DNA of 64,000 nt from Paraflavitalea sp. CAU 1676 (lineage in GTDB: Bacteria > Bacteroidota > Bacteroidia > Chitinophagales > Chitinophagaceae): positions 1 to 64,000 of the forward strand of contig NZ_JARHUJ010000008.1 of NCBI RefSeq assembly GCF_029223285.1, read 5' to 3'. The position numbers and the translations under genes are program-made. The stretch's first letter is position 1; every line of letters begins with the position of its first letter. The notes under the pieces were generated by a model. That model did no database searches. It saw only the letters and a program-made list of their open reading frames with translations, and was not told where the DNA came from. This document shows, piece by piece, positions 19,010-27,744 of this stretch.

Positions 19010-19043
19010 CAAGACTTTTTAATGACTTTTTAATCGATAAAGC

Positions 19044-19388
19044 TTACTTATGTAGCTTTATTTTAAGATCTAACAGGTTGAAATTCGACTTGAAGGTCGG
19101 TTTTACATTCATTTTAACCTGCTGGGGCATGATGTACACGGTGTTCCCCTTTTGGTAGGTTACCACTGTCCCGAGCGTTACAAAACTCCGGTTACGTTCG
19201 GCACTGAAAATGTGGCTTCCCGTATAGGAAGGACCAGCTTTCAGCGTGAACCCATTAGTGGTTCTTATTGGTGTGTAGATGGGCTTTAGCGGCGCCTCAG
19301 ACTTCTTTTTACCACCACCGCTGCTGGCTACAGCAGCAAGTGCAACCGCCCCGATCATCGCACAACTGATGAGGGTCTTTTTTAGCAT
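19044..19388 (-). CDS. Small exported protein
   Basis: A 114-residue product with a signal peptide (MLKKTLISCAMIGAVALAAVASS), then a short GGGKKK linker and a small basic beta-rich domain (about 70 residues, containing a GSHIFSAERNRSFVTLGTVV segment). The domain could be SH3-like. An upstream in-frame ATG at 19421 would put an 11-residue polar extension before the signal. The -7 box at 19437-19430 gives a 35-nt leader to the ATG at 19388, which fits better. Function unknown. Confidence 0.6.
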   Translation of the reverse strand: MLKKTLISCAMIGAVALAAVASSGGGKKKSEAPLKPIYTPIRTTNGFTLKAGPSYTGSHIFSAERNRSFVTLGTVVTYQKGNTVYIMPQQVKMNVKPTFKSNFNLLDLKIKLHK

Positions 19389-19429
19389 GTGGGTAAATTT
19401 AAGAGTAGAGTTTGCCTTCATAACTAACG

Positions 19430-19437
19430 CAAAAATA
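19430..19437 (-). promoter_or_regulatory. -7 box of the small exported protein gene
   Basis: On the minus strand TATTTTTG matches TAnnTTTG. It lies 42 bases upstream of the preferred ATG at 19388. Confidence 0.5.
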
Positions 19438-19681
19438 TTGAAAAAATTTTAGAATCCTTTAACCTCTCGTCACAAATCTTAGTATCTCTTTAACGAATAA
19501 AGATGCATAAAGGTTACAGATTCCATAAAATTGACACAACTATTTTAACAAATGTTGCACGTCACCCCTAAAATATTAAGGTTCAACCATTTTGACCTCC
19601 AGTTATCAACACCCTGTCGATAAGAAAAAATTGGTATGCATCCACTAATGAGCTATTTTACATAAACCTTTACTTAATTAC

Positions 19682-21103
19682 ATGAGAGACAATCCATCAC
19701 GAAATGACAATGAGGAACTGAGGGAATTGGTAAAGCAGTTTCAAAACCTCAAATCGGGCCGGAGCCACTCCTTCCTCGATGAGGAGGCCTTTGAGCGCAT
19801 AATCGACTATTTCGACGACCGCGAAGACCTGCAACAAGCCCTGGAAGCAGCCGAACTCGGTATTGAACAATACCCGTATTCGGCCATGCTGCTTATTAAG
19901 AAGGCCGACCTGCTCATCGCCACCCGCCATTACCAGGAAGCCCTCAAGATCCTCAAGCATGCCGAACTGTTAGACAGCAACGATATCAACCTCTATATCC
20001 TCAAAACCGACGCCTACCTGGCGCTCGACCAACAGGAAAAAGCCGTTGCCCTGCTCGAGAATGCCCTGCAGCTCTTCGAAGGGCAGGAGCGCATCGAACT
20101 GCTGTTCGAACTGGCAGACGTATACGACGATTACGAAGAGTTTGATAAGATCTTCGATTGCCTCAAGCTCATCCTCGAACAGGAGCCCAACAACGAAGAA
20201 GCCCTGTACAAGATCTGCTTCTGGACCGACTTTACCGGCCGCAACGAAGAAAGCATCCTGCTGCACCAGCAGATCATCGAAGAACATCCCTACAGCGAGC
20301 TCGCCTGGTTCAACCTCGCCGCCGCCTACCAGGGCCTCAAACTATACGAGAAAGCCATCGATGCCTATAAATATGCGATCGTGATCGACGAAAAGTTCGA
20401 TTACGCCTACCGCAATATGGGCGATGCCTATATCCGGATGCGCAAATACAAGGACGCCATCGAAGTACTGGAAAAGGTACTCGAACTGTCGCGCCCCGAA
20501 GACGTCATCTATGAGGCCATCGGGCATTGCTACGATCGTATGAAGAACTTCGCACAGGCAAGGTTCTACTACCGCAAAGCATCCCACCTCAATGTGGAAG
20601 ACAGTAAACTGCACTACAAGATCGCTTATACCTATATCAACGAGGCACAATGGGCTACCGCCATCAAACACCTCGAAACAGCCCTGCAGATACACCGCAT
20701 GCAGCCCGAGTACAATATGGCCATGGGCGAGTGTAAAATGCAGATGGGCGAATACAAGGAGGCGATACAATATTTCTCCAATGTGGTGAGGCAGCGTCCC
20801 CGCAATATATCCAGCTGGGAAGCGCTTATACGCTGTCTTTACAATGGCGAGTTCTATGAAGAAGCACTTGAGCAGGTAAAAGCCGCCATCAAGATGACAG
20901 AGGGCAAACCGCTTTTCCTGTTTTACCTGGTAGGCGTATACTTTGCCCTGGGTAAGGTCAAGGAAGCACTACTTCAATTGGAGAATGCCATGAATGTAGC
21001 ACCCCGTATGGTGAAGAAGCTGGTGCAGCTCAATCCTGCACTGCTGCAGCATCAGCTGGTGGTGGAAGTAGTGGCACGCTACAAAAAGAACAAGCCCCAG
21101 TAA
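19682..21103 (+). CDS. Tetratricopeptide-repeat protein
   Basis: A 473-residue soluble protein made almost wholly of TPR-type helix pairs. Repeated patterns of the form A-x3-Y/F-x2-A-x6-P are visible, for example LAWFNLAAAYQGLKLYEKAIDAY, FDYAYRNMGDAYIRMRKYKDAIEVL and YNMAMGECKMQMGEYKEAIQYF. I estimate ten or more repeats. No signal peptide or catalytic motif is present, so it is likely a cytoplasmic scaffold. The ATG at 19682 is the only sensible start. The following gene, with its own -7 box, is the phosphosulfolactate-synthase-like gene. Confidence 0.85.
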   Translation: MRDNPSRNDNEELRELVKQFQNLKSGRSHSFLDEEAFERIIDYFDDREDLQQALEAAELGIEQYPYSAMLLIKKADLLIATRHYQEALKILKHAELLDSNDINLYILKTDAYLALDQQEKAVALLENALQLFEGQERIELLFELADVYDDYEEFDKIFDCLKLILEQEPNNEEALYKICFWTDFTGRNEESILLHQQIIEEHPYSELAWFNLAAAYQGLKLYEKAIDAYKYAIVIDEKFDYAYRNMGDAYIRMRKYKDAIEVLEKVLELSRPEDVIYEAIGHCYDRMKNFAQARFYYRKASHLNVEDSKLHYKIAYTYINEAQWATAIKHLETALQIHRMQPEYNMAMGECKMQMGEYKEAIQYFSNVVRQRPRNISSWEALIRCLYNGEFYEEALEQVKAAIKMTEGKPLFLFYLVGVYFALGKVKEALLQLENAMNVAPRMVKKLVQLNPALLQHQLVVEVVARYKKNKPQ

Positions 21104-21249
21104 TGGGCAGCAGTCCTGCCCGGTTTTCTAAGATTGATCAGGTGTTATTATGAATCGATGCATGTTGTATTAGCATAAAAGCAGTCTTATACAGCTTTTA
21201 TCTAATATACTGTGCAGGATACCTTGTATCATTTCTGTTGTTTCTTCCC

Positions 21250-21257
21250 TATTTTTG
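21250..21257 (+). promoter_or_regulatory. -7 box of the comA-like gene
   Basis: TATTTTTG matches TAnnTTTG and lies 37 bases before the ATG at 21295. A CTTG 23 bases upstream is a weak -33 candidate. Confidence 0.5.
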
Positions 21258-21294
21258 CGGCGGTTTTTGAAACCGTAATAGTAAAATCCAGCGA

Positions 21295-22065
21295 ATGAAT
21301 TTCAATCTCACACAAATGCCCGATAGAAACCTTAAGCCTCGTACCAATGGTATAACCATGGTCATGGATAAGGGACTTAGTATTCCAGAAGTGCATAATT
21401 TCCTGAGTGTGTCGGGCCCTCATGTTGATATCGTGAAACTCGGATTTGGAACCTCCTTTGTTACCCCGAACCTGCGTGAAAAGATCGAAGTATACCAATC
21501 TTATAATATACCCATCTATTTTGGCGGTACCCTGTTCGAAGCGTTCCTCGTTCGTAACCAATTCAATGATTACATTGCCGTTTGTAAGGATTATGGCATC
21601 GAGTACATGGAAGTAAGCGATGGCTCCATCACCATCCCCCACGCGGAAAAATGTGGTTACATCGAGAAGCTCACCAAGCACGGCACCATCCTCAGTGAAG
21701 TAGGTAGCAAAGATGCCGCCCACATCATCCCGCCCTACAAATGGATCGAGCTCATGCGGGCCGAACTCAATGCAGGCGCAACCTACGTGATCGCCGAAGC
21801 CCGCGAAGCCGGTAACGTAGGTATTTATCGTGGCAGTGGTGAAGTAAGGGAAGGCCTGGTGCAGGAGATCCTGACGCAGATACCCGGCGAAAAGATCTTG
21901 TGGGAAGCCCCCCAGAAAGCACAGCAACTGTACTTCATAGAACTGTTGGGCTGCAATGTGAACCTCGGTAATATCGCACCCACCGAAATGATCTCACTCG
22001 AAGCCATGCGCGTAGGCCTCCGTGGCGACACCTTTAGCTTATTCCTCAATAAAGAAGAAGTATAA
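21295..22065 (+). CDS. Phosphosulfolactate synthase family protein
   Basis: Family of the archaeal and Bacillus ComA/YitD enzymes, which add sulfite to phosphoenolpyruvate. The 256-residue TIM-barrel-like protein shows the family segments NGITMVMDKGLS (about 18-29), VDIVKLGFGTSFV (about 44-56), GIEYMEVSDGSITI (about 100-113) and a C-terminal LWEAPQKAQQLYFIELLGCNVNLGNI. In Bacteroidota the product could feed sulfonate or sulfonolipid metabolism; that is inference. It overlaps aroE by one base (TAATG), so the pair is co-translated. Confidence 0.85.
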   Translation: MNFNLTQMPDRNLKPRTNGITMVMDKGLSIPEVHNFLSVSGPHVDIVKLGFGTSFVTPNLREKIEVYQSYNIPIYFGGTLFEAFLVRNQFNDYIAVCKDYGIEYMEVSDGSITIPHAEKCGYIEKLTKHGTILSEVGSKDAAHIIPPYKWIELMRAELNAGATYVIAEAREAGNVGIYRGSGEVREGLVQEILTQIPGEKILWEAPQKAQQLYFIELLGCNVNLGNIAPTEMISLEAMRVGLRGDTFSLFLNKEEV

Positions 22066-22799
22066 TGAAACAGTTCGGGCTGATCGGTTACCCGTTAAGC
22101 CATTCGTTTTCGCAGAAATTCTTCACCGACAAATTCAGGGAAGAACATATCACCGGATGTGTATATGACAACTTCCCGTTGGATAATATAGACGCCCTGC
22201 GTGGGGTATTGGAAAAATACCCCAACCTGGCCGGGCTCAACGTAACCATCCCCTACAAGGAAAAGGTGATCCCTTATCTGCACCATCAAAGCGATGTGGT
22301 GAAAAGGATCGGCGCCTGCAACTGTATAAAGTTCGTCAATGGCGAACTGCATGGTTACAATACCGACGTAACCGGGTTCGAGGAATCCCTGCGTCCGCTC
22401 CTGCAATCGCACCACCAGAAGGCCTTGGTACTCGGTACCGGTGGCGCAGCCAAAGCCATACATTTTGTATTGGAAAAACTGGGCATCATATTCCTGGAGG
22501 TATCCCGCAACCCCTTCACCGGCCGGCAGATCAGTTATGAACAACTGACGCCCGAACTGCTGGAACAGCACACACTCATCATCAATACCACACCGGTAGG
22601 CATGTACCCGCACGTAGAAGAATGCCCGCAGCTGCCTTATACAGCGCTCACTAAAAGACATTACCTGTTCGACCTGGTCTATAACCCGGCCAAAACCATG
22701 TTCTTGCAAAAAGGGGAGGAGCAGGGAGCCGTCATCAAGAACGGGGCCGACATGCTCGTGATCCAGGCCGAAGAGAGCTGGCGCATCTGGAACAGTTAA
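22065..22799 (+). CDS. aroE: Shikimate dehydrogenase
   Basis: NADPH-dependent reduction of 3-dehydroshikimate in the aromatic amino-acid pathway. N-terminal substrate motif GYPLSHSFSQKF (about 8-19); NVTIPYKEKVIPYL with the catalytic lysine (about 59-72); CNCIKFVNGELHGYNTD; and nucleotide-binding VLGTGGAAKAIHFVL (about 124-138). The 244-residue length is slightly short but within the family range. Its ATG overlaps the stop of the comA-like gene. It converges with the thioesterase gene, whose last codon overlaps its end by four bases. Confidence 0.95.
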   Translation: MKQFGLIGYPLSHSFSQKFFTDKFREEHITGCVYDNFPLDNIDALRGVLEKYPNLAGLNVTIPYKEKVIPYLHHQSDVVKRIGACNCIKFVNGELHGYNTDVTGFEESLRPLLQSHHQKALVLGTGGAAKAIHFVLEKLGIIFLEVSRNPFTGRQISYEQLTPELLEQHTLIINTTPVGMYPHVEECPQLPYTALTKRHYLFDLVYNPAKTMFLQKGEEQGAVIKNGADMLVIQAEESWRIWNS

Positions 22800-23227
22800 C
22801 GCTCCAGTCGTTCCTTGACGTCAGCCGGAATAGCCGTCACTTTCTTTTTGCCGTAATCATAACACACCATGCCCGTCTTGGCAGTGGCCACGATCACTGT
22901 TTTATCTCCCACCGTCTTTTCAAACTTGTAATACAGGTCGAAGGAAACCTTTGTAAAGTCGCCGGCAGCCACCGAAGCCTTGATTTGGTCGGGATAAAAG
23001 AGCTCCTGTTTGAACTCGATGCCCACGTCGCTCATGATCAGGCCAACCCCCGCCAGGTTCAGTTCTGTAAAGCCATGATGCGCCAGAAACTGCACCCTCG
23101 CTTCATGGATCAGTGAAAGCACCGTGTCGTTGCCAACATGGCCTCCATAGTTAAGATCAGTAATACGAACAGGGATGGTAGTGGCGAAAGTAAATTGAGT
23201 GGGTAGGTCCACTTTAATGCGTGCCAT
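22796..23227 (-). CDS. Hotdog-fold acyl-CoA thioesterase
   Basis: A 143-residue YbgC/4-hydroxybenzoyl-CoA thioesterase-like protein. The characteristic segment RITDLNYGGHVGNDTVLSLIHEAR at about 23-46 carries the D-x-N-x-G-H pattern (the family usually has D-x-x-x-H-x-N), and is followed by GVGLIMSDVGIEFKQELFYPDQI. One domain, no signal peptide. The substrate is not readable. It ends inside the last codons of aroE. Confidence 0.8.
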   Translation of the reverse strand: MARIKVDLPTQFTFATTIPVRITDLNYGGHVGNDTVLSLIHEARVQFLAHHGFTELNLAGVGLIMSDVGIEFKQELFYPDQIKASVAAGDFTKVSFDLYYKFEKTVGDKTVIVATAKTGMVCYDYGKKKVTAIPADVKERLER

Positions 23228-23258
23228 GAATAGAGTAGTTATGATCCTTTCTTAAATG

Positions 23259-24194
23259 CTATTTCTCTTCGATCAGGTCCTTCAATGCCATAATATCCAG
23301 GAAATTGACGGCTGTAGGGGTAAAGCTTGCTTCCTGCATGAGCCTGGCGCGCCATTGAAGGAACCGGCCCTTCCATAAACCATTTCCTCTGATCAGGGCC
23401 TCAAAATACTCAGCAGGATCCATCGGCGTGTTGAGGTCCGTAAGCACCGGAAGGAACTTGGCGCTGAGTCTCGTTTGCTCCCCATTGGGGCCTGTAATGA
23501 TAATGTAGTTGTTATCCCGCGAAACAATGAGGCTTTTGTCGAGGATGATATTGCCGCTGGCATCCTTGATCAGCGGCGCCTTCACGCCTCTGCGCATGGT
23601 CGTTTGCTCAGCATGCAGGTCACCCATCGCCGCGTATTGAATATCGGCCGACTGTTCTTCGGGCAGCGTGCCATTGCCGTAATCGCCTGGCAGGGACTGT
23701 ACCGCATTCACCCTTTTGGAAATATCGATCCGGCGCTTCGGCCTTCCGCCGATAGAGGCGTCTATTACGGGCAGACTGGGTTGTACCGTCCTGTCTTCAG
23801 TATCAGTAACCGCAGGCTGGGTGGTAGTCGGGTTGCCTTGTTGTACGATCGGTTCACTGCCCTCGATGCTCAGGAAGCGCCAGGTGGCAAAACCCACAAT
23901 GCCCAACACAGCCGCAGCTATGGCGAGTTTACGAAAAGGGAGGTTGATCACTTTGGCCGGCTGGGCGGCAGGCACGGGGCCAGGTTCAGCGATAGCTTCA
24001 TTCACCTGCAAAGCCAGGGCAATGTGCTGCCAGGCAGCTGGTGGGGGAGCGGTTTCCCAATCGTGCAGTCTATCGGCAACGCTCCTTTCCCGGGCATCGA
24101 ACTCCGTGTCCAGCCGGGAGCTAATAGCATCCCAGGCAGCTGGTGGAGGAGCCGTCTCGAGGTTAAAGAGAATATTTTTTACGTTGGCGGACAT
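23259..24194 (-). CDS. Predicted membrane anti-sigma-like protein
   Basis: A 311-residue protein encoded one base after the ECF sigma gene. Residues 1-65 carry two copies of an ETAPPPAAW motif (residues about 13-21 and 47-55), spaced like a duplicated module. One membrane helix (LAIAAAVLGIVGFATWRFL, about 89-107) separates this cytoplasmic part from a 200-residue periplasmic part with a Gly/Ser-free, polar linker and a folded C-terminus. Position and topology suggest an anti-sigma or sigma-linked sensor; the classic zinc-binding HxxxCxxC motif is absent. Function is inference. Confidence 0.6.
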   Translation of the reverse strand: MSANVKNILFNLETAPPPAAWDAISSRLDTEFDARERSVADRLHDWETAPPPAAWQHIALALQVNEAIAEPGPVPAAQPAKVINLPFRKLAIAAAVLGIVGFATWRFLSIEGSEPIVQQGNPTTTQPAVTDTEDRTVQPSLPVIDASIGGRPKRRIDISKRVNAVQSLPGDYGNGTLPEEQSADIQYAAMGDLHAEQTTMRRGVKAPLIKDASGNIILDKSLIVSRDNNYIIITGPNGEQTRLSAKFLPVLTDLNTPMDPAEYFEALIRGNGLWKGRFLQWRARLMQEASFTPTAVNFLDIMALKDLIEEK

Positions 24195-24195
24195 A

Positions 24196-24774
24196 TCAGC
24201 GGGTAAAGGATTTTTTCGTGTCGCTTAAATACTGGGTCACTTTCTTCTGCAGGATCGATTTGGCCCTTGCCAATTGCGATTTGCTGGTGCCTTCGCTGAT
24301 CCCCAATAACTCACCGATCTCTTTGTGAGAATACCCTTCCACCACATACAGGTTGAAGACGGTACGGTAACCGGGCGAAAGCTCCTGAACTAAATTGATA
24401 ATATCTTTTTCTGCCAGGGTGTCGAGCGCTGAGATATCCGTGTCCTCTATCGTGTTCTCTTCCTTTTCACTGACGCTTGATAACTGAGCCGATTTCTTGC
24501 GGAAATGTTCAATGGAGGTGTTGACAAAGACCCTCCGCACCCATCCTTCAAAAGAACCCTCAGCGCGAAAACGGTGAAGGTTTCTGAATACCTTGATAAA
24601 TCCTTCCTGTAGCAGGTCCTGGGCATCATCGGCATTATTGGCATAACGCAGACATACAGCATACATCTTGGGGGCAAACCTGCGATACAGTTCTTCCTGC
24701 ATTCGCCTGTCGCCCGCAATACATCCCTTAATCAAGTCGGATTCGGAAATGTTATAGTTGCTTTTTTGGTCCAA
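24196..24774 (-). CDS. ECF RNA polymerase sigma factor
   Basis: A 192-residue sigma-70 family protein with only regions 2 and 4. Region 2 has YANNADDAQDLLQEGFIKVF (about 40-59), the core-binding and -10-melting helix. Region 4 has the helix-turn-helix GYSHKEIGELLGISEGTSKSQLARAK (about 148-173). The acidic linker EENTIEDTDISALDT separates them. It is in one transcription unit with the following membrane protein gene. The ATG at 24774 is well placed. The regulon cannot be told from this window. Confidence 0.9.
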   Translation of the reverse strand: MDQKSNYNISESDLIKGCIAGDRRMQEELYRRFAPKMYAVCLRYANNADDAQDLLQEGFIKVFRNLHRFRAEGSFEGWVRRVFVNTSIEHFRKKSAQLSSVSEKEENTIEDTDISALDTLAEKDIINLVQELSPGYRTVFNLYVVEGYSHKEIGELLGISEGTSKSQLARAKSILQKKVTQYLSDTKKSFTR

Positions 24775-24847
24775 ATTTTTAAATAAATATTTGAAAGAGT
24801 GGAATGGGGTGATTGATCAGCAGAAACTACTGTAACTCACCATTCTA

Positions 24848-25438
24848 TCAGGCGTGCAGCACCTTATCCTGCAAAAAAGAAACCAGCTTATCGGCCGCTT
24901 TTTTGCGGTGGCTCAGCTTCCCCTTTTCTTCAAGTGACATTTCTCCAAAAGTAAGCGTACTACCGGCAGGAACAAATACCGGGTCATAACCAAAACCACC
25001 GTTTCCTCTTCTTTCCCCAATGATGGCGCCTTCGCAGATGCCTTCAAAAAGGTACTCCCGGCCCTCCCACAAAAGGGAGATAACTGTGCGGAACCGGGCC
25101 CGGCGGTCGGGGTTATTCCCCAGCTTGGATAGCAATTTATCGATATTATTATCAAAAGCCTTGTCTTCACCTGCATAACGGGCACTTTTTACACCAGGCT
25201 CGCCACCCAGGGCATCCACTTCCAGACCGGTGTCTTCACTGAAACAGTTCAGGCCCGTTAGTTGTAAAATCGTGCGCGATTTCTCCGTAGCATTGGCTTC
25301 GAGGGTATCATGCGGCTCGGGGATATCGATATCGATACCCGCCTGCTTCAGGCTGATCACCTCGATCTTTGAGCCAATCGCCGCTTGGATCTCCTCTACC
25401 TTATGCGCATTGTTCGTCGCGAAAATCAGTTGTATCAT
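24848..25438 (-). CDS. rdgB: XTP/dITP diphosphatase (RdgB/HAM1 family)
   Basis: Removes non-canonical purine nucleotides such as dITP and XTP from the nucleotide pool. The 196 residues start FATNNAHKVEEIQ (about 5-17), the substrate motif, and contain FSEDTGLEVDALGGEPGVKSARYAG (about 66-90) and GGFGYDPVFVPAG near 144-156. Length is normal. It lies between the sigma unit and the unknown protein at 25458-26351, all on the minus strand. Confidence 0.94.
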   Translation of the reverse strand: MIQLIFATNNAHKVEEIQAAIGSKIEVISLKQAGIDIDIPEPHDTLEANATEKSRTILQLTGLNCFSEDTGLEVDALGGEPGVKSARYAGEDKAFDNNIDKLLSKLGNNPDRRARFRTVISLLWEGREYLFEGICEGAIIGERRGNGGFGYDPVFVPAGSTLTFGEMSLEEKGKLSHRKKAADKLVSFLQDKVLHA

Positions 25439-25457
25439 CAGTTCGGTTTACAGTTCG

Positions 25458-26351
25458 TCAAACGCCGAAGATCTTTCTCAAGCTGTCCCACAGCCTGCGC
25501 TTCAGCAATTTCCCATCTTCCGTTTCCATGTTCAGTTCATCCAGCGAAGGGGTAAAAAGATAAGTGGTACCGGCATACTCCTGTGCCTTGAAAGCAGGGA
25601 AGGAGAGAGGTAGGCCCGCTTCTTCCGGCGTAACGCCAAATAACAAAGCTGTTTTGGGCTGAAGCTGCCGCTTCAGCAGGTTCATATCTACCCGCAGATT
25701 AGCGTCATTCACAATGGCCACATCGCCCAGGTTCAGCTTGCACGCGCCCAGCATCTTCGTGAGTAGCTGAAGATTATTCTCGGGTAGAAAGGCCTCACCG
25801 GGCGAACGTACGATCACGGACACCTGCTGGCGGTTATTGCCCAGTATTTTATAGACAGAAGATGCAGAGGGTTGTAACGGTTGGGCAGGGCCTACAGTGG
25901 TAGACACCGGCGGAACATCAATACCTGTAGTCGACCCCAGGTTCGCCACTGGCTCCGCAGTGCCGCTGCCTGGTACGGAGCTGGATCGCACGGGTTCAGT
26001 CGCCCCGGTGGCTTGCACGGGATTAACCGTCCCAGCGGCTGTCACCGCATTGATCGGTCGCTCTCCGGTCCCACCGGCTGCCACACCTGGCTGAGCCGCA
26101 ACCCTGGCTTCAATAGCCGCCGTAGTGCCTGCAGCCGACTGATTACCCGCTACCGTAGTTGCGGCCGAAACACCTGCCGAAGCCTGACCACCAGCGGACG
26201 CCTGCGACGGCGCGACCGGCGCTTCCACCCGGTCTTCGGCAAGCGGCAGCGCATTAACGCCCACCACGGCTTTCCCTTCTCCCTGCACAATCGCCTTTTT
26301 GTAAAGGCCGGCAAGCACAATGCCCGGTAATTCTATGTTATAAGCCGACAT
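25458..26351 (-). CDS. Unknown protein with a low-complexity linker and a psi-like C-terminal domain
   Basis: I chose the ATG at 26351 (MSAYNIELPGIVL), giving 297 residues; an upstream extension would overlap the ilvE promoter. Residues about 40-150 are rich in Ala, Val, Gly, Thr and Pro with many short repeats (VAPSQAS, GATEPV, GTAEPV), a flexible linker. The last 130 residues are a compact domain whose pattern (LLTKMLGACKLNLGDVAIVN; LFGVTPEEAGLPL; TPSLDELNM; LKRRLWDSLRKIFG) resembles the uracil-glycosylase-like fold of the replicative psi subunit. That resemblance is a guess from pattern only. Confidence 0.6.
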   Translation of the reverse strand: MSAYNIELPGIVLAGLYKKAIVQGEGKAVVGVNALPLAEDRVEAPVAPSQASAGGQASAGVSAATTVAGNQSAAGTTAAIEARVAAQPGVAAGGTGERPINAVTAAGTVNPVQATGATEPVRSSSVPGSGTAEPVANLGSTTGIDVPPVSTTVGPAQPLQPSASSVYKILGNNRQQVSVIVRSPGEAFLPENNLQLLTKMLGACKLNLGDVAIVNDANLRVDMNLLKRQLQPKTALLFGVTPEEAGLPLSFPAFKAQEYAGTTYLFTPSLDELNMETEDGKLLKRRLWDSLRKIFGV

Positions 26352-26438
26352 ATAATTTTTTAATGATATTACCCTTTCATCCCTGGCCGGGCATTTTATC
26401 TTGACACTAACAATTGTTAGCAAAAGTTGCCTGGATTT

Positions 26439-26469
26439 TTTGCAGGCAGCAAGTTTAATTGTTTCTTTG
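26439..26469 (+). promoter_or_regulatory. ilvE promoter
   Basis: TTTG at 26439-26442 is followed after 19 bp by TTTCTTTG at 26462-26469 (one mismatch to TAnnTTTG). The ATG is 20 bases further on. Confidence 0.55.
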
Positions 26470-26489
26470 TGGCTCAAAAATACTGGATT

Positions 26490-27554
26490 ATGATTGATGC
26501 ATATAGCATACCTGTGACAAAAATTGAAAGAAGCAAACTGAATGATATTCCGATGGATAACATTCCGTTTGGCAGGTATTTTACCGACCACATGCTCGAA
26601 GCCGATTATGAGAACGGTGAATGGAAGAATGTGGAGATCAAGCCCTACCAGCCCCTCGTACTGAGCCCCGCACTGGCCTCCATCCATTACGGTCAGGCTA
26701 TTTTTGAAGGGATCAAAGCCTACCGCAACGAAGACGGAGAAGCATATATATTTCGTCCATACGATAATTTCAAGCGATTCAACGTATCCGCCACCCGCAT
26801 GGCCATGCCCGAAGTGCCCGAAGAGCTCTTCATAGAAGGAATGCGCCAGCTGATCGCGGTTGATAAGAACTGGATCCCTAATAAAGAAGATCATTCCCTG
26901 TATGTACGCCCGTTCATGTTCTCGACCGACGAAGTGATTGGCGTAAAAGCATCTGATACTTACAAGTTTATGATCATCCTGAGTCCCACCGGCCCATATT
27001 ACGCCGCACCGGCCCGGATCTATGTGGAAGAAAAATATACCCGCGCCGCTCCGGGTGGAGTAGGGTACGCCAAAGTAGCCGGCAACTACGGCGCCAGCAT
27101 GATGGTAACCGCCGAAGCCAAGAGCAAAGGATACGATCAGGTACTATGGACAGATGCCGTTGAGCACAAATATGTACAGGAGATCGGAACCATGAACGTG
27201 TTCTTCATCGTGGGCAACAAAGCGATTACGCCCGATCTGAACGCAGGCACTATCCTCGCCGGGGTTACCCGCGACAGCGCGCTCACCGTGCTGGCCGAAA
27301 TGGGACTCACCGTAGAAGAAAGGCCGGTGAACATCGAGGAAATGATCGAAGCCTACAAGGCCGGTCAGCTGCTCGAAGTATTCGGAACCGGCACAGCCGC
27401 CACCATCTCGCCGATCAAAGAATTGAAATACAAAGACTTTGTAATGACGTTCAATGTAGACGAGTGGAAGACGGCCCCCGAAATGAAACGTCGCCTCAAT
27501 GACATCCGGGAAGGCAGAGTTGCCGACAAACACGGATGGATGTTCAAGATATAG
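26490..27554 (+). CDS. ilvE: Branched-chain amino-acid aminotransferase
   Basis: PLP enzyme making leucine, isoleucine and valine. The start at 26490 (MIDAYSIPVTKIERSKL) follows the promoter; an in-frame ATG at 26427 lies upstream of it and is not used. The 354-residue length is that of the eukaryotic-like long class. Motifs are IHYGQAIFEGIKAYRN (about 67-82) and the PLP lysine at residue 195 in AKVAGNYGAS. LEVFGTGTAATISPI near the end is typical. The gene is separate from any ilv operon; none is in the window. Confidence 0.95.
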   Translation: MIDAYSIPVTKIERSKLNDIPMDNIPFGRYFTDHMLEADYENGEWKNVEIKPYQPLVLSPALASIHYGQAIFEGIKAYRNEDGEAYIFRPYDNFKRFNVSATRMAMPEVPEELFIEGMRQLIAVDKNWIPNKEDHSLYVRPFMFSTDEVIGVKASDTYKFMIILSPTGPYYAAPARIYVEEKYTRAAPGGVGYAKVAGNYGASMMVTAEAKSKGYDQVLWTDAVEHKYVQEIGTMNVFFIVGNKAITPDLNAGTILAGVTRDSALTVLAEMGLTVEERPVNIEEMIEAYKAGQLLEVFGTGTAATISPIKELKYKDFVMTFNVDEWKTAPEMKRRLNDIREGRVADKHGWMFKI

Positions 27555-27687
27555 TATTTTAAAAATAAGCCATTAGCTGACAGGAGGTTACGTGGATAAG
27601 CCTGCAGCTGATGGCTTCTTGTTTCGGCAAGAAATTAAGGAGTTATCCACATTCACCGGGAGAAATACGTAAAATCCCCGATTAAGA

Positions 27688-27719
27688 TTTGGTATTTAAA
27701 TAGCAGCGGTTTACCTTTG
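27688..27719 (+). promoter_or_regulatory. rpsL-rpsG promoter
   Basis: TTTG (27688-27691), 20-bp spacer, TACCTTTG (27712-27719): a full match to the Bacteroidota -33/-7 pattern. The rpsL ATG is 25 bases downstream. Confidence 0.75.
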
Positions 27720-27744
27720 CCCTCCCAAAAATAAAAGGTTCAGA

